From Siphonodentalium dalli (taxonomy: Eukaryota > Mollusca > Scaphopoda > Gadilida > Siphonodentaliidae), in NCBI GenBank assembly GCA_032622095.1, contig CP136067.1, positions 131,443,990 through 131,507,989 of the forward strand: a DNA stretch of 64,000 bases, read 5' to 3'. Below the pieces are notes generated by a model that was not told where the DNA came from, ran no database searches, and was given only the letters and a program-made list of their open reading frames with translations. Shown piece by piece: positions 47,269 through 57,712 of the stretch. Each line of letters starts with the position of its first letter. Within the stretch, counting starts at the first letter, position 1. The position numbers and the translations under genes were made by a program.

Positions 47269-48015
47269 TCAAAAGTTTATTTTATCTTTTTCCTTTTTTT
47301 TGTGGTGGTGCTTCTCATTGGAAGATGGAGGAGACGTAGATATTGTCTGTCTTTGCATTTGTTCCTTTTGTTGTTGTTGTTGTTGTTGCCTGTATTCTTC
47401 TTTCCATTGATAGTGCTCTTTCGTGAACTTATCCGTTTCTTGAATTGTTTTCACCATTAAGGATGCTTTTTCTTGTTCTTCATCTTCCGTGGGCGACGCC
47501 GGCCTCTCCGGGTATCTCGGCGTCGCAGGGACGGTGGTGGTATATTCCGCCCCTGGTGGAAACTGGCTAGGTGGTTTGCCAACTCCACAACGAAGACAGT
47601 GGTGGGGACGTCCGGGGTGACGTCGGTGTCCCCGTTTCCGCTGTCCACGTCGACTGTAGGGACGTCCGGGTGACGTCGACGTCCCTGCTCCTGCTGGTGG
47701 TGGTGGCATATGCAGCAGCCCGATCTTCTGCCCCGGAGACCAAGTTCTCCGTTTCCACTCGGCCCTCCTGGTGGCAGCCCTGCGGCGCCTTGAATGTGTC
47801 TTCTTCCGCTTCTTTCCTGTGGTCCCCGCAGCCCCGGACCGGTGGAGTCCGGTCGGTTCTTCCAGGCCATGGCCGGTAGAGGGTTATACCGGGGTGATCT
47901 GGAACTTCAAAACTACATCCAGTCTACCCTCATTAGCATGGAGAGACCAGCTAATACAATGGGCAGACTGGAGACCGCTCAGCACGCTGCAGACTAGGAT
48001 GGGGATTAAATCCAT
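47269..48015 (-). pseudogene. GC-rich broken locus, possible secreted Gly-X-Y-rich protein
   Basis: The only markedly GC-rich stretch in the window. On the minus strand an ATG at 48015 opens 43 codons with a signal-peptide-like start (MDLIPILVCSVLSGLQSAHC) that stop at 47884. In the next frame (47457-47870) glycine-rich runs follow, such as GPGLRGPQ, GAAGLPPGGPSGNGELGLRG. In the third frame comes a proline- and glutamine-rich end (47269-47709, with seven Q and a basic tail). A frameshifted collagen-like gene would explain this, but Gly-X-Y spacing is imperfect and no C-terminal domain is seen. A short plus frame at 47794-47997 competes. Unassigned. Confidence 0.35.
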
Positions 48016-48200
48016 GATCGTGATATTTGCGAACTGAAAGGACAAACCTTGTTAAAACACATCCAATAAATGCGGAACCCATTCGATCACGCGATGTGTT
48101 GACATTTGCTATTATTCAACACAATTTGCATATTTTTTAATCCAGACCTCGAACTCTGTCTGACATGCACCTGCTGAATTTTCCGTGAAAAGCATGAAGC

Positions 48201-48440
48201 CTATTTGTCTGAACAGTATCGTTGCTGGATTGTATCGCATTTGGCAAGTAGTTTGATATTCGAGCCTTCTAACAATGTTCCCGGGAAGAACTTCTCCATG
48301 TATACTGGTGCATCTTTTAGACGTTTTGTTCCATCGTGTTCCTCGATAACTAATATATTATCAACATGGACAACCAAACGCTTCTTTAAAACGTTTACGT
48401 GTAACCAAAACACACAATTCAGATACCCACATGCACATGA
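48201..48440 (-). CDS. Exon-like frame, unidentified
   Basis: A minus frame open from an upstream stop near 48455 to 48201 has protein-like composition: LVVHVDNILVIEEHDGT, KDAPVYMEKFFPGTLLEGS, IKLLAKC. It lacks an ATG. CTATTACAG near 48442 (minus) could be a splice acceptor, so it might be an internal or last exon. I do not recognise the fold or family. Confidence 0.28.
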   Translation of the reverse strand, partial: SCACGYLNCVFWLHVNVLKKRLVVHVDNILVIEEHDGTKRLKDAPVYMEKFFPGTLLEGSNIKLLAKCDTIQQRYCSDK

Positions 48441-48455
48441 ACGCTGTAATAGTTA

Positions 48456-49805
48456 TCCACAATTAGCATCCCAAAATTATGTTATAGTGCAATGACATTT
48501 TCTAGGGGAAAATCATTCCCGTATTGATTTATATAGGCACATAGAGATACTCAGTTGTTAAATGGTACTTGCATGAATGTAAGTTATTAGAATGGTTGAG
48601 GCAATATAACTTTGACGTAAACAGTATTTATTCCATATAATTCAAATACGGTGTATGTAACAAAAAATATGAATCATGAATATTGGTTTATGGAGGGGAT
48701 CCGACATCAAGCATAAAGCTTATGGGGTCGTTTCCGATTACGTGTGACTAAGCCCACACTGTGAGAATGATAACATAATATTAGGTAATTGTATGGGCTG
48801 GATCGATAGATATATCAAAATGAGATTTTTTTTCTTATGGAATAATAGAAAGAAATTGATTGAAAATAGATTTAGTATAGCGGAACGAAGTATAGATCGG
48901 TATAGACAAGAGTGTGAGGTGACATATCAAACGTTTGTGTGGATCTGATATGCAGTATAGGGAGGGGAGGTGGAGAGTATAAATGATAAGCTATTGCTTT
49001 TAATATAACTTTCAGACGTTATGTGTCATAACAACAACTTCGACATAATGTATGATGTGTTATAAAGCATAGCAGCACATATACATGGACGTTTGTATGA
49101 GTCCAAATTCATACGTCATACCGCGGTGCATAGACAGAAAATAGGGCTTTCGTTGTGTTCTCTCTTAATGAAAAAATAGTGCAATAATGGCAACTAACCC
49201 ACTCATTTGTGTCAACTTATATGTGCCTCATCTGTAGTTATTTTAATAATGACCTATATTCCATCTCAGCAGATCTGATATATGTGTGTGTTAATCATAT
49301 TTTCTATCAGCATTTACCCGGTGTACGTGGTGCATACATAATTCGATCACCCTAAGAGCGTGGTCTTCAAACCCGTTGTGGGAGTTTGCGACATAGGAAT
49401 AACGACTCTCAAAACACACACTGTTTGTCCAGGTTTTATCTTGTTAAAACAATTGGTTTTCACATGTGAGAAAGCCAAGATGTTAATCTATCGAATGATT
49501 CACTAAATACTCTCTGAGTGTGAATTGAAGGCCCTTCATAAACGACGAAAATCGTAAAAGATAGAGAAATGAATGGAATTATTATATCAAATATGTTTTT
49601 TTCACAAATATGACACATAATTTAGGTAAATGGAAGAATGCATTCTATAGATGGTTATCTCCCAAATGTTCCAAATACATCTGGTAGGAAAGATCCGTTT
49701 TATTTGTTTAATACTCATCGACTTTCTGAGGTGCGTCGATAAATATCGTAATATTGTCCCGTTGTGCGAGTCTTCTCACCAGGTGTGTGAGTTTAAGTAT
49801 GGCCA
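48456..49805. other. No gene recognised
   Basis: AT-rich, no repeat or gene supported. Confidence 0.4.
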
Positions 49806-49978
49806 GCGTGATATATAAGAGAATACATTGGCCTAACAATAGTTACCTTGACCTGGTAAGTCAGTGCATTCTCTTAGATATGCGAGGTTCCTTATGGAAG
49901 ACTCGCATATATAAGAGAATGAAATGGCACAGGGTCGTTAATGCTGCACCAGCGCTGCTCCCGTCGTGGAAGGGGTTA
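49806..49978. mobile_element. TTAA-1 element, truncated
   Basis: Second arm of a left hairpin (ATATATAAGAGAATACATTG), a very short spacer, a right hairpin with altered loop (49866-49938), and the family end CAGCGCTGCTCCCGTCG-GGAAGGGGTTA. Confidence 0.65.
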
Positions 49979-50904
49979 TCGACAAACTATTTATTAAATG
50001 CGCATGCACCGTTAACTACACAACATGTGAGTTCTGTGTAAATCCTTTGGTTATATTCAACAACTCACGTTCCAATGACATTACCGTCCGATATAAGACA
50101 CTGGCAATCTTTAAAAAAGCGAGGAACAATCAAAACACATGTACCATTATGAATTAAGATGAACATAACCCAAAATCAGTGGAATTGATTAGACCATCTA
50201 TACTTCCTATAATCGGTCACGTTCAGGGGACGGTGTGAAGACAGTCAGTTATGACTATTATTGCACACCCAGTCATTTATTTTGCGAAATACAGAAGATT
50301 TAAAAAAAAAAATTAATAACACAATCTGCATTGTTCTTGATCAATGCATCTGCATTGTTCTTGAACAATGCAACCGAAGAACATCATTGGTGACGTCAAC
50401 TTTAACTTAACATATCCGCCCAAACTGAACTTATAATGAGTTATTTTATGAGTCGATAATGGCTCTAAACCAGTCCTATTTTCAGTTAATTATGGACTCA
50501 AAATGAGGCGAGTCTACGCCGATTATGGACCTAAAACTGATCCTATTTTAAGCCGATAACGCGCTAACAGGCTGACAGGGAGAACAGGCTGACATAACAG
50601 TTCAAACGTCTATAATCTGGAACATGTACACCAAGCTTCTCGATTACAGATCCAGTATAAAATAGTGTTTATATAAACACACGTTTGTTCAGTTAAATAA
50701 AACAACACCAACCTAAAGTTTGGTATACTGCAAGGTAAAATCTTCAGAGCGTGCAATAAAAATAGACCAACACAACTTTGTGAACATCTTAATGTTATTG
50801 CACTCGTTTGTCGTCCCGCAAGGTAAAACTCAAACCTCCGGTTCACATTCTACCATCGCGCTACAACCAGTTCACACTTGTGTCGTTCTAGCTATGTATC
50901 GAAC
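49979..50904. other. No gene; small palindromic and direct repeats
   Basis: TGCATTGTTCTTGAACAATGCA is a near-perfect palindrome (50351-50372, read as TGCATTGTTC / GAACAATGCA), preceded by a one-base variant at 50328. CCAGTCCTATTTTCAG and CTGATCCTATTTTAAG mark a loose ~74-bp duplication at 50440-50560. Confidence 0.5.
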
Positions 50905-50999
50905 AGCATAAAAGTTAAATATTCTGAGTCTTCTGAACCAAAACTACTCGCGGGTCAAGTGTCGCTTCAGGAAACTTCAAGATGACCCACGTTTTTTAT

Positions 51000-51293
51000 A
51001 AATGCTATAAGAATGTATCAACAAAATAATAAACAAAATTGTTAAAGAATGTAAGAAAAATGATAAAAAAAAAATGATAAAATTGTTAATGAATATAAGA
51101 AAAAAATGATGAATTTTTTTTATAGAATGTAAAAAAAAATTTATAAAAAATTATTTAAAAATGTATAAAAGATTGATAAATAAAGATACAAAATTGTTAT
51201 TTCAATGCATTCTCTTATTTATGCGAGGCGACCTATGCATTGGCACGGGGTCTTTAATGCTGCGCCAGCGCAGTTCCCGTCATGATACGGTTA
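51000..51293. mobile_element. TTAA-1 element, degenerate
   Basis: AT-rich spacer with AATTGTTAAAGAATGTAAGA. A collapsed hairpin follows (CAATGCATTCTCTTATTTAT, GCGAGGCGACC), then CGCAGTTCCCGTCATGATAC and GGTTAA. The left end is missing. Confidence 0.6.
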
Positions 51294-51506
51294 ATGATAA
51301 TCGCTGTCATTTCATTCAAGATCAGACACGATATAGCAAAACCTTTGTCTCGTATTCCATGTTGCTATGAGGCTGAAATAAATCATTCATCTGTTCATTC
51401 ATTCAACAACACAAATGTTGACTATCTTGAGTTTTCTGAAACAACACTTCTTAGTGGTCAAGTGCAGTAGCGTTTCTTCGGGAAACTCCAAGATGACTCA
51501 CGTCAA

Positions 51507-52022
51507 TTAACCCTTTCATGATGGGATCTTCCTGAATTGTTGCGAAAACCCTGTGCATCGGCCTAACAACTTTTTATTATTTTTTTAAATTGTTAAAGAA
51601 TGTAAAAACAAAATGAACAAAATGATAGCAAATTGTTAAAGAAAGTAAGAAATAATGATAAAAAATGTAAAAAAAAAATGTTAAAGAATACGATAAAAAA
51701 TTATAAAAGTGTTAAAAAATGCAAGAAAAAATAATAAAAATAATAAAAATTGTTAAAGAATGTGAGAAAAAATGATACAAACTGATAAAATGGTTAAAGA
51801 ATATAAGAAAAATGTTATAGAATATAAGAAAAATTATATAAAAAATGATAAAAATTGTTAATGAATGTAAGAATAATGATTGATAATAATACAAAAATGT
51901 TAGGCCAATGCATTATCTTATATATGCGAGGCGACCTATGGTCGACTCGCATATATAAGATAATGCATTGGCACGGGGTCTTTTATGTTGCGCCAACGCA
52001 GCTCCCGCCATGAAAGGGTTAA
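51507..52022. mobile_element. TTAA-1 element, left hairpin lost
   Basis: TTAA at 51507-51510 and 52019-52022. Left end CCCTTTCATGATGGGATCTT, but the left hairpin has shrunk to GTGCATCGGCC. Right hairpin 51904-51972 is a perfect-stem variant with ATTATCTT and AAGATAAT. The AT-rich spacer is about 340 bp. Confidence 0.85.
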
Positions 52023-52238
52023 AGCTAATCGCTGTCATTTCATTCAAGATCAGACAAGATATAGCAAAAACTTTAGTTTGTCTCGTGTTCCATGTTGCTA
52101 TAGGGCTGAAATAAAGTATTCATCTATTCATTCATTCATCGACACAAATGTTGACTATCCTGAGTTTTCTGATACAACACTTCTCAGTGGTCACATGCAG
52201 AAATGTTTCCTCAGGAAACTCTAAACTGGATCACATCT

Positions 52239-52826
52239 ATAAACCCTTTCATGACTGGAGCTTCATGAATTGTTGCGAAAACCCTGTGTCAATGCATTCT
52301 CTTATATATGCGAGTCGACCATAGGTCGCCTCGCATATATAAGAGAATGCATTGGCCTAACAAATTTTGTATATATTTTTAAATTGTTAAAGAATGTAAA
52401 AAGCAAATGAAAAAATAATAAAAACAATTGTTAAAGAATGTAAGAAATAATGATAAAAAATGATAAAATATTGTTAAAGAATGTTAGAAAATATAATAAA
52501 AAATAATAAAATTGTTAAAGAATGTAAGAACAAAATTATAAAACGATAAAATTGTTAAAGAATATAAGAAAAATTGTTATAGAATGTAACAAGAAAATTA
52601 TAAAAAATGATAAAAATTGTTAAAGAATGTAAGACAAAATTATAAAAAATGATAAAAATTGTTAATGAATGTAAGAATAATGATTGATAATAATACAAAA
52701 TTGTTAGGCCAATGCATTATCTTATATATGCGAGGCGACCTATGGTCGACTCGCATATATAAGATAATGCATTGGCACGGGGTCTTTAATGTTGCGCCAA
52801 CGCAGCTCCCGCCATGAAAGGGTTAA
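52239..52826. mobile_element. TTAA-1 element, full module
   Basis: Left border TATAAACCCTTTCATGACTG (TTAA changed to TAAA), right border TTAA 52823-52826. Hairpins at 52288-52356 and 52708-52776, module about 52282-52781. The spacer consists of TTGTTAAAGAATGTAAGA-type units. Confidence 0.85.
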
Positions 52827-53042
52827 AGCTAATCGCTGTCATTTCATTCAAGATCAGACAAGATATAGCAAAAACTTTAGTTTGTCTCGTGTTCCATGTT
52901 GCTATAGGGCTGAAATAAAGTATTCATCTATTCATTCATTCATCGACACAAATGTTGACTATCCTGAGTTTTCTGATACAACACTTCTCAGTGGTCACAT
53001 GCAGAAATGTTTCCTCAGGAAACTCTAAACTGGATCACATCT

Positions 53043-53486
53043 ATAAACCCTTTCATGACTGGAGCTTCCTGAATTGTTGCGAAAACCCTGTGTCAATGCA
53101 TTCTCTTATATATGCGAGTCGACCATAGGTCGCCTCGCATATATAAGAGAATGCATTGGCCTAACAAATTTTGTATATATTTTTAAATTGTTAAAGAATG
53201 TAAAAAGCAAATGAAAAAATAATAAAAAAAATTGTTAAAGAATGTAAGAAATAATGATAAAAAATGATAAAATATTGTTAAAGAATGTTAGAAAATATAA
53301 TAAAAAATAATAAAATTGTTAAAGAATGTAAGAACAAAATTATAAAACGATAAAATTGTTAAAGAATATAAGAAAAATTGTTATAGAATGTAACAAGAAA
53401 ATTCTAAAAAATGATCAAAATTGTTAAAGAATGTAAGACAAAATTATAAAAAATTATAAAAATTGTTAGGCCAATGCATTCTCTTA
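53043..53486. mobile_element. TTAA-1 element, right end deleted
   Basis: Duplicate of the preceding copy. Left hairpin 53092-53160 is intact. The right hairpin stops after its first arm (CCAATGCATTCTCTTA), where segment Q begins. Confidence 0.8.
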
Positions 53487-53848
53487 ATCGCTGTTATTTC
53501 ATTCAAGATCAGACAAGATATAGAAAAACTATTTTCTCTCATGTTCCATGTTGCTATAAGCTGAGAAATAAATCATTCATCTTTTCGTTCATTCATCAAC
53601 ACAAATGTTGACTATCCTTAGTTTTCTGACACAACACTTCCCAGTGGTCAAGTGCAGTAGTGCTTCTTCAGAAAACTACAAAATGGATCGTGTCTATAAA
53701 TGATAATCATTTTCATTTCCTCCAAGATCAGACAAGGTCAATTTATCGCGACTGGAAGGGGGTAATTATCGTATGGAAGTCAACAATTATTTGGCAGTGA
53801 TTTAAGATATCATTTCTGAATTGCCCCCAAGGTCTGTCAGTGTCCATA

Positions 53849-54156
53849 GTTCATTCTCATATATACTCAAGGCAAGCTATGGTCGACTCGCATATATAAG
53901 AGAATGCTCTGGATTAACAAATTTTATATTATTTTGTTTAAATTGTTAAAGAATGTAAGAAAAAAATAATAAAAATGATAAACATTGTTAAAGAATGTAA
54001 GAAAAAATGATAAAAAAAATGATAAAATTGTTAAAGATTGTAAGAAAAATTGATATATAACGTTACATAAATGTTAGGCCAATGCATTCTCATATATATG
54101 CGAGGCGACCTATGGTCGACTCGCATATATAAGAGAATGTATTGGCACAAGGTCTT
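53849..54156. mobile_element. TTAA-1 module, termini lost
   Basis: Worn left hairpin 53852-53916 (ATATACTCAAGGCAAGCTAT), short AT-rich spacer, right hairpin 54078-54146. The outer ends beyond GGCACAAGG are missing. Confidence 0.7.
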
Positions 54157-54430
54157 TAACAACACAAATATTGAGTCTATTATTGACTATCTTCATTTTT
54201 CTGACATAACACTTCTCAGTGGTCAAGTGCAGTAGTCTTTCTTCAGGAAATTCCAAAATGGCTCGCGTCCATAAATGATAATAATTGTCATTTCCTCCAA
54301 GATCAGACAAGGTCAATTTATCTTGACTGGAAGGGGGTAATTATCGTATGGAAGTCAACGATTATTTGGCAGTGATTTAAGATATCATTTCTGAATTTCC
54401 CCCAAGGTCTGTCAGGGTCCATAGTGTTTA

Positions 54431-55189
54431 TTGGCATTGGCGTCGGTCGCATGCTGGCAAATACATGAATCGATAGGCAACCCATATGATGTAGTTTCGT
54501 TGTGTATTATCATCTGATGGAATTCCAAGCGCCCGTTGCGATAACATGGCACCAACTAGCATTGTTCAAAGCACCATTCCACGAACAGGCCTCAAAAGAT
54601 GTTGGTTTTTTTTAATAATTTTTATTGAAATCAAAACAAGCATAGTTTTATATGTATTATACAGTTTAGAAAATAAAAATATAACACCAAATAAACAGAG
54701 ACAATCATATTTTAAAGCCAAAGAGGGGATGTCGCTATAGCATGTTTAATTTCGTTATTTTAAGGAGAGCTTTCCCTTTATGAAAAGTTATAGAATTGTG
54801 AAAGAGAGAAGAGAGAGAGGAGAGAGAAAGTGTATAGTTTAAGTTTGTTTTGTAAATTAATGTGATGTGACATAATAGTTAAGTTGTGTTTGAGTCAGTG
54901 CGTTAATGTATTATCAATGTGTGGTACAGGTGATGGTTAGTTGGTTGCTTTTGGGGTATTGGCTTTTCTTTTCTTACATATGAATAGAAGTATACTACAA
55001 TAATCTTTATTAATAAGTGCCAACGTGATATAAGGTGTCAATAAACGTGTGTATATCATTCATGATAATAGTTATACTACTTCAGGCAGTGACGTCGCAA
55101 TGTAGTCGTTGTTTTATACAGGAACATGTCCCAAGTCCTGCACAGTGAACATGTTCCGCGGTATAAATATTCAAAATAGATACGTTAGG
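54431..55189. other. No gene recognised
   Basis: A GA-rich stretch lies at 54795-54830. Nothing else supported. Confidence 0.4.
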
Positions 55190-55579
55190 TTAACCCTTTA
55201 CCCAACAAACCGGCCAAAACCGGCCAAATAAAGCTTCAACAGCCTAAAATATCTTCGGTCTGTCTCAATAGAACCATACAAATATGGATATCATTGGAAC
55301 CGGCTCCTTGACCACATTGTGATAGTTACAGTTATGCCCTGTGCCAATGCATTCTCTTATATATGCGAGTCGACCATAGGTCGCCTCGCATATATAATAG
55401 AATGCATTGGCCTAAAAAAAATCTTTTTTTAACATTTTTTCTTACATTCTTTAACAATTTTATAATTTTTAATGTGTTAAGCCAATGCATTCTCTTATAT
55501 ATGCGAGGCGACCTATGGTCGACTCGCATATATAAGAGAATGCATTGGCACAGGGCCCTTCTGTTGGGTAAAGGGTTGA
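55190..55579. mobile_element. TTAA-2 element, copy 1, with double-hairpin module
   Basis: 390 bp, borders TTAA (55190) and TTGA (55576-55579). Ends CCCTTTACCCAACAAACCGG and (inverted) CCCTTTACCCAACAGAAGGG. The left part, about 145 bp with CCGGCCAAATAAAGCTTCAA, is unique to the family. Hairpins at 55343-55411 and 55481-55549 with a short spacer. Confidence 0.87.
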
Positions 55580-55629
55580 TATACACTATTCTTGTGTCAA
55601 AATATGTGTTATACCGCTGGATCTAGGCT

Positions 55630-55705
55630 TTTGTCCCGTAGCCTAGTGGTGAAGGTAGCTTTGGCCGTGAACGGGAACAATGCAGAATCCAGCAAGTTTG
55701 ATATT
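55630..55705 (+). pseudogene. tRNA-like sequence
   Basis: GTCCCGTAGCCTAGTGGTGA fits the start of a tRNA with an A box (TAGCCTAGTGG). GAACGGGAAC and, 10 bases on, GCAGAATCC stand where anticodon arm and B box would be, but the B box is poor. A tRNA-derived retroposon head or a decayed tRNA gene are both possible. Confidence 0.3.
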
Positions 55706-56202
55706 TTTATATTTTAAATAAGTCGTTGCCGATAAGCACAATATGTAGACGAACAGATGAGTTGGTTGTTCGGTGGTCAAAGCGGGCGTGTCGCTATATG
55801 TCTGGACACGAGTAGTTATTCCAACGTTTGGTGTATCATGCGTCCAAATAAGGTCTGAGATATCATGATACCCTTGTCTATGACGTGTACCATACTATTG
55901 TTTACTATATAATTATACTGGTTTGATTCTCCCTCAACTATACAATGGTTGCTACCAGTCATAACCAATTAAGAATATGATCTTGTTAATTATGCTTTTG
56001 TGTTCTTATACTATATCATTTACATTTCCCACGTACTGTACTTATCTATACAATTTACCATATCGTTACAATCACTGGGGAAAGGAATTTTATACTAGAT
56101 CCGGGAACACATATAACAATGACTATATTATGTAATATCGGACACTTTCATAGAGTCCAACAAAAAAGTAATTGTGTCGACAAAGTGTATTTAAAAACGT
56201 AA
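55706..56202. other. No gene recognised
   Basis: Nothing supported. Confidence 0.4.
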
Positions 56203-56294
56203 AAACATCAACATAATTATCACAGCACAGCAGCCAATATAATAAACCACATAAAACATCAACATAATTATCACAGCACAGCAGCCAATATAAT
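56203..56294. repeat. 51-bp tandem duplication
   Basis: AAACATCAACATAATTATCA, then CAGCACAGCAGCCAATATAA, is repeated with a 51-bp period and no mismatch in the shared 41 bases. Confidence 0.9.
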
Positions 56295-56422
56295 ATATTT
56301 ATTTTTGATTCCCTACATGTATATCCCCAAATTGGCAGACGACACAATGCACAATCGATGTGCCCAATGGGTGCACATCACCACCTTCACCATCTGGGAA
56401 ATTAAACCTGTGTCTAGGCACA

Positions 56423-56480
56423 TAATACACACACGATTCGATAGCGAACGATATGGGTTCACGATTAGATAGCGACTGAC
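56423..56480. mobile_element. Family-W terminal segment, short
   Basis: ATAATACACACACGATTCGA, TAGCGAACGATATGGG and TTCACGATTAGATAGCG follow the family-W terminus. It is cut by the adjoining TTAA-1 remnant. Confidence 0.55.
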
Positions 56481-56700
56481 AAGGGCTTTCACTGAATTGT
56501 TGCGAAAACCCTGTGCCAATGCATTATCTTATATATGCGAGTCGACCATAGGTCGCCTCGCATATATAAGAGAATACATTGGGCTAACAAATTTTATATT
56601 ATTTTTTAAATTGTAATAGAATGTAATAACAAAATGAACAAAATTATGAAAAATTGTTAAATAATTTAAGAAATAATGATAAAAAATGATAAAAATTGGC
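56481..56700. mobile_element. TTAA-1 element, left part only
   Basis: GGGCTTTCACTGAATTGTTG, CGAAAACCCTGTGCC, hairpin 56515-56584 (uncompensated ATTATCTT arm), then AT-rich spacer. The right hairpin and end are missing. Confidence 0.7.
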
Positions 56701-56762
56701 TTTCTTGTCAAATTGTGTTCCATCCTGCCCAACTTTCAATTTGTCACACACACTCTTAGAAT

Positions 56763-57206
56763 AAATAGGTATAAATTTTACACAATATGTTGCAATTTTG
56801 ATCTTAAACACAATTGTGTAGAAATGACACATGACATATGTGTCGGTGGAATTTTCTCAACATTGAATATGAGTGAATATGTGAGTATATTATAGTTAGT
56901 AGATGAGATATGTTCTGTTTGATACACAAACCTCGTAAAAAGCTACTATTAATCTGTGTGCTACATTGTGTTTGTGTCAAAACTGAACAGCACACAGTTT
57001 TTAAGTTGCTGCCATATTTTTAATATGGTAGCATTTTATGATGTTTGTGTCTCAAATAGAACATACCTCATCTACTAACTAAAATATACTCACATGTTCA
57101 CTCATATTCAATGTTGAGTAAATTCCACCGACAAATTATGGCGTGTGTCATTTCTACACAATTTTGTTTAAGATCAAAATTAAAACATACGGTGTATAAT
57201 TTATTA
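56763..57206. repeat. Large inverted repeat, ~165-bp arms
   Basis: AATTTTGATCTTAAACACAA, CAACATTGAATATGAGTGAA and AGTAGATGAGATATGTTCTG on the left are mirrored at 57042-57206 (CTCATCTACTAACT, CTCATATTCAATGTTGAGTA, TTGTTTAAGATCAAAATT). The loop is about 105 bp, with its own CCATATTTTTAATATGG hairpin. No coding content. Probably a foldback transposon. Confidence 0.8.
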
Positions 57207-57712
57207 GCGCGCGCCGCGTGTATACTGTTCTGCAAATTCTTGACAGCTGTGGTCCGATTGGCATTTTATTTATAGATAATTGGTTTTTCCGGTTTAAAAG
57301 TCGAACTGCGCGACCAGGAGGCCGAGTCCGGTAAAAGGTGTAGTTGGGAATTTCAATTTCGTTTATTGTTCTTTACATTATTATGTCAATAATGTTGATT
57401 TTTGGTTTGTGACAAGCTATGTCAATTACCAATAAAAGAAATTTAAAAGATAATTTGTAAGTCTTATATTTCAACTTTTATAGATATGTTTCGTTCTGCA
57501 GCCAACTGGTAATTGTGGTCGGAGATGGCCGAGTCGGCCGCCGGTTCGTTAATTAGGTGTTGGTTGTTATTGTTATTTTAACGGAATTCTGAGTTGGTCA
57601 TTCGCGAAACCAATATATATTTATATTCTATAATTACAAGCATGGGTATATAATATATTATCTTGAGCACATTACCATTTCTGACATTGGTTTTCTTGTA
57701 CACATTTGTTCT
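57207..57712. repeat. Family-U repeat, copy 2
   Basis: Starts GCGCGCGCCGCGTGTATACT and ends TGACATTGGTTTTCTTG. Full-length match to 19676-20163. Confidence 0.72.

Larger units (their letters stand above)
50905..54430. repeat. Compound tandem array: segment Q plus TTAA-1 elements
   Basis: Segment Q (about 215 bp; AATCGCTGTCATTTCATTCA ... CACTTCTCAGTGGTCA ... AAACTCCAAGATG) recurs at 51296, 52023, 52827 and 53486, with partial copies at 50905 and 54155. A TTAA-1 element or its remains separates each pair. 51830-53437 is an exact-looking 804-bp tandem duplication. A further ~150-bp piece (CTGGAAGGGGGTAATTATCG) follows Q at 53700 and 54276. The array grew by unequal exchange or gene conversion rather than by repeated insertion. 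Confidence 0.85.

Noticed and set aside
51985-53028. Two identical 79-codon frames as a duplicated gene
   Set aside because: They are identical because the DNA is an 804-bp tandem duplication. The frame starts inside a TTAA-1 terminus and has no protein-like features.
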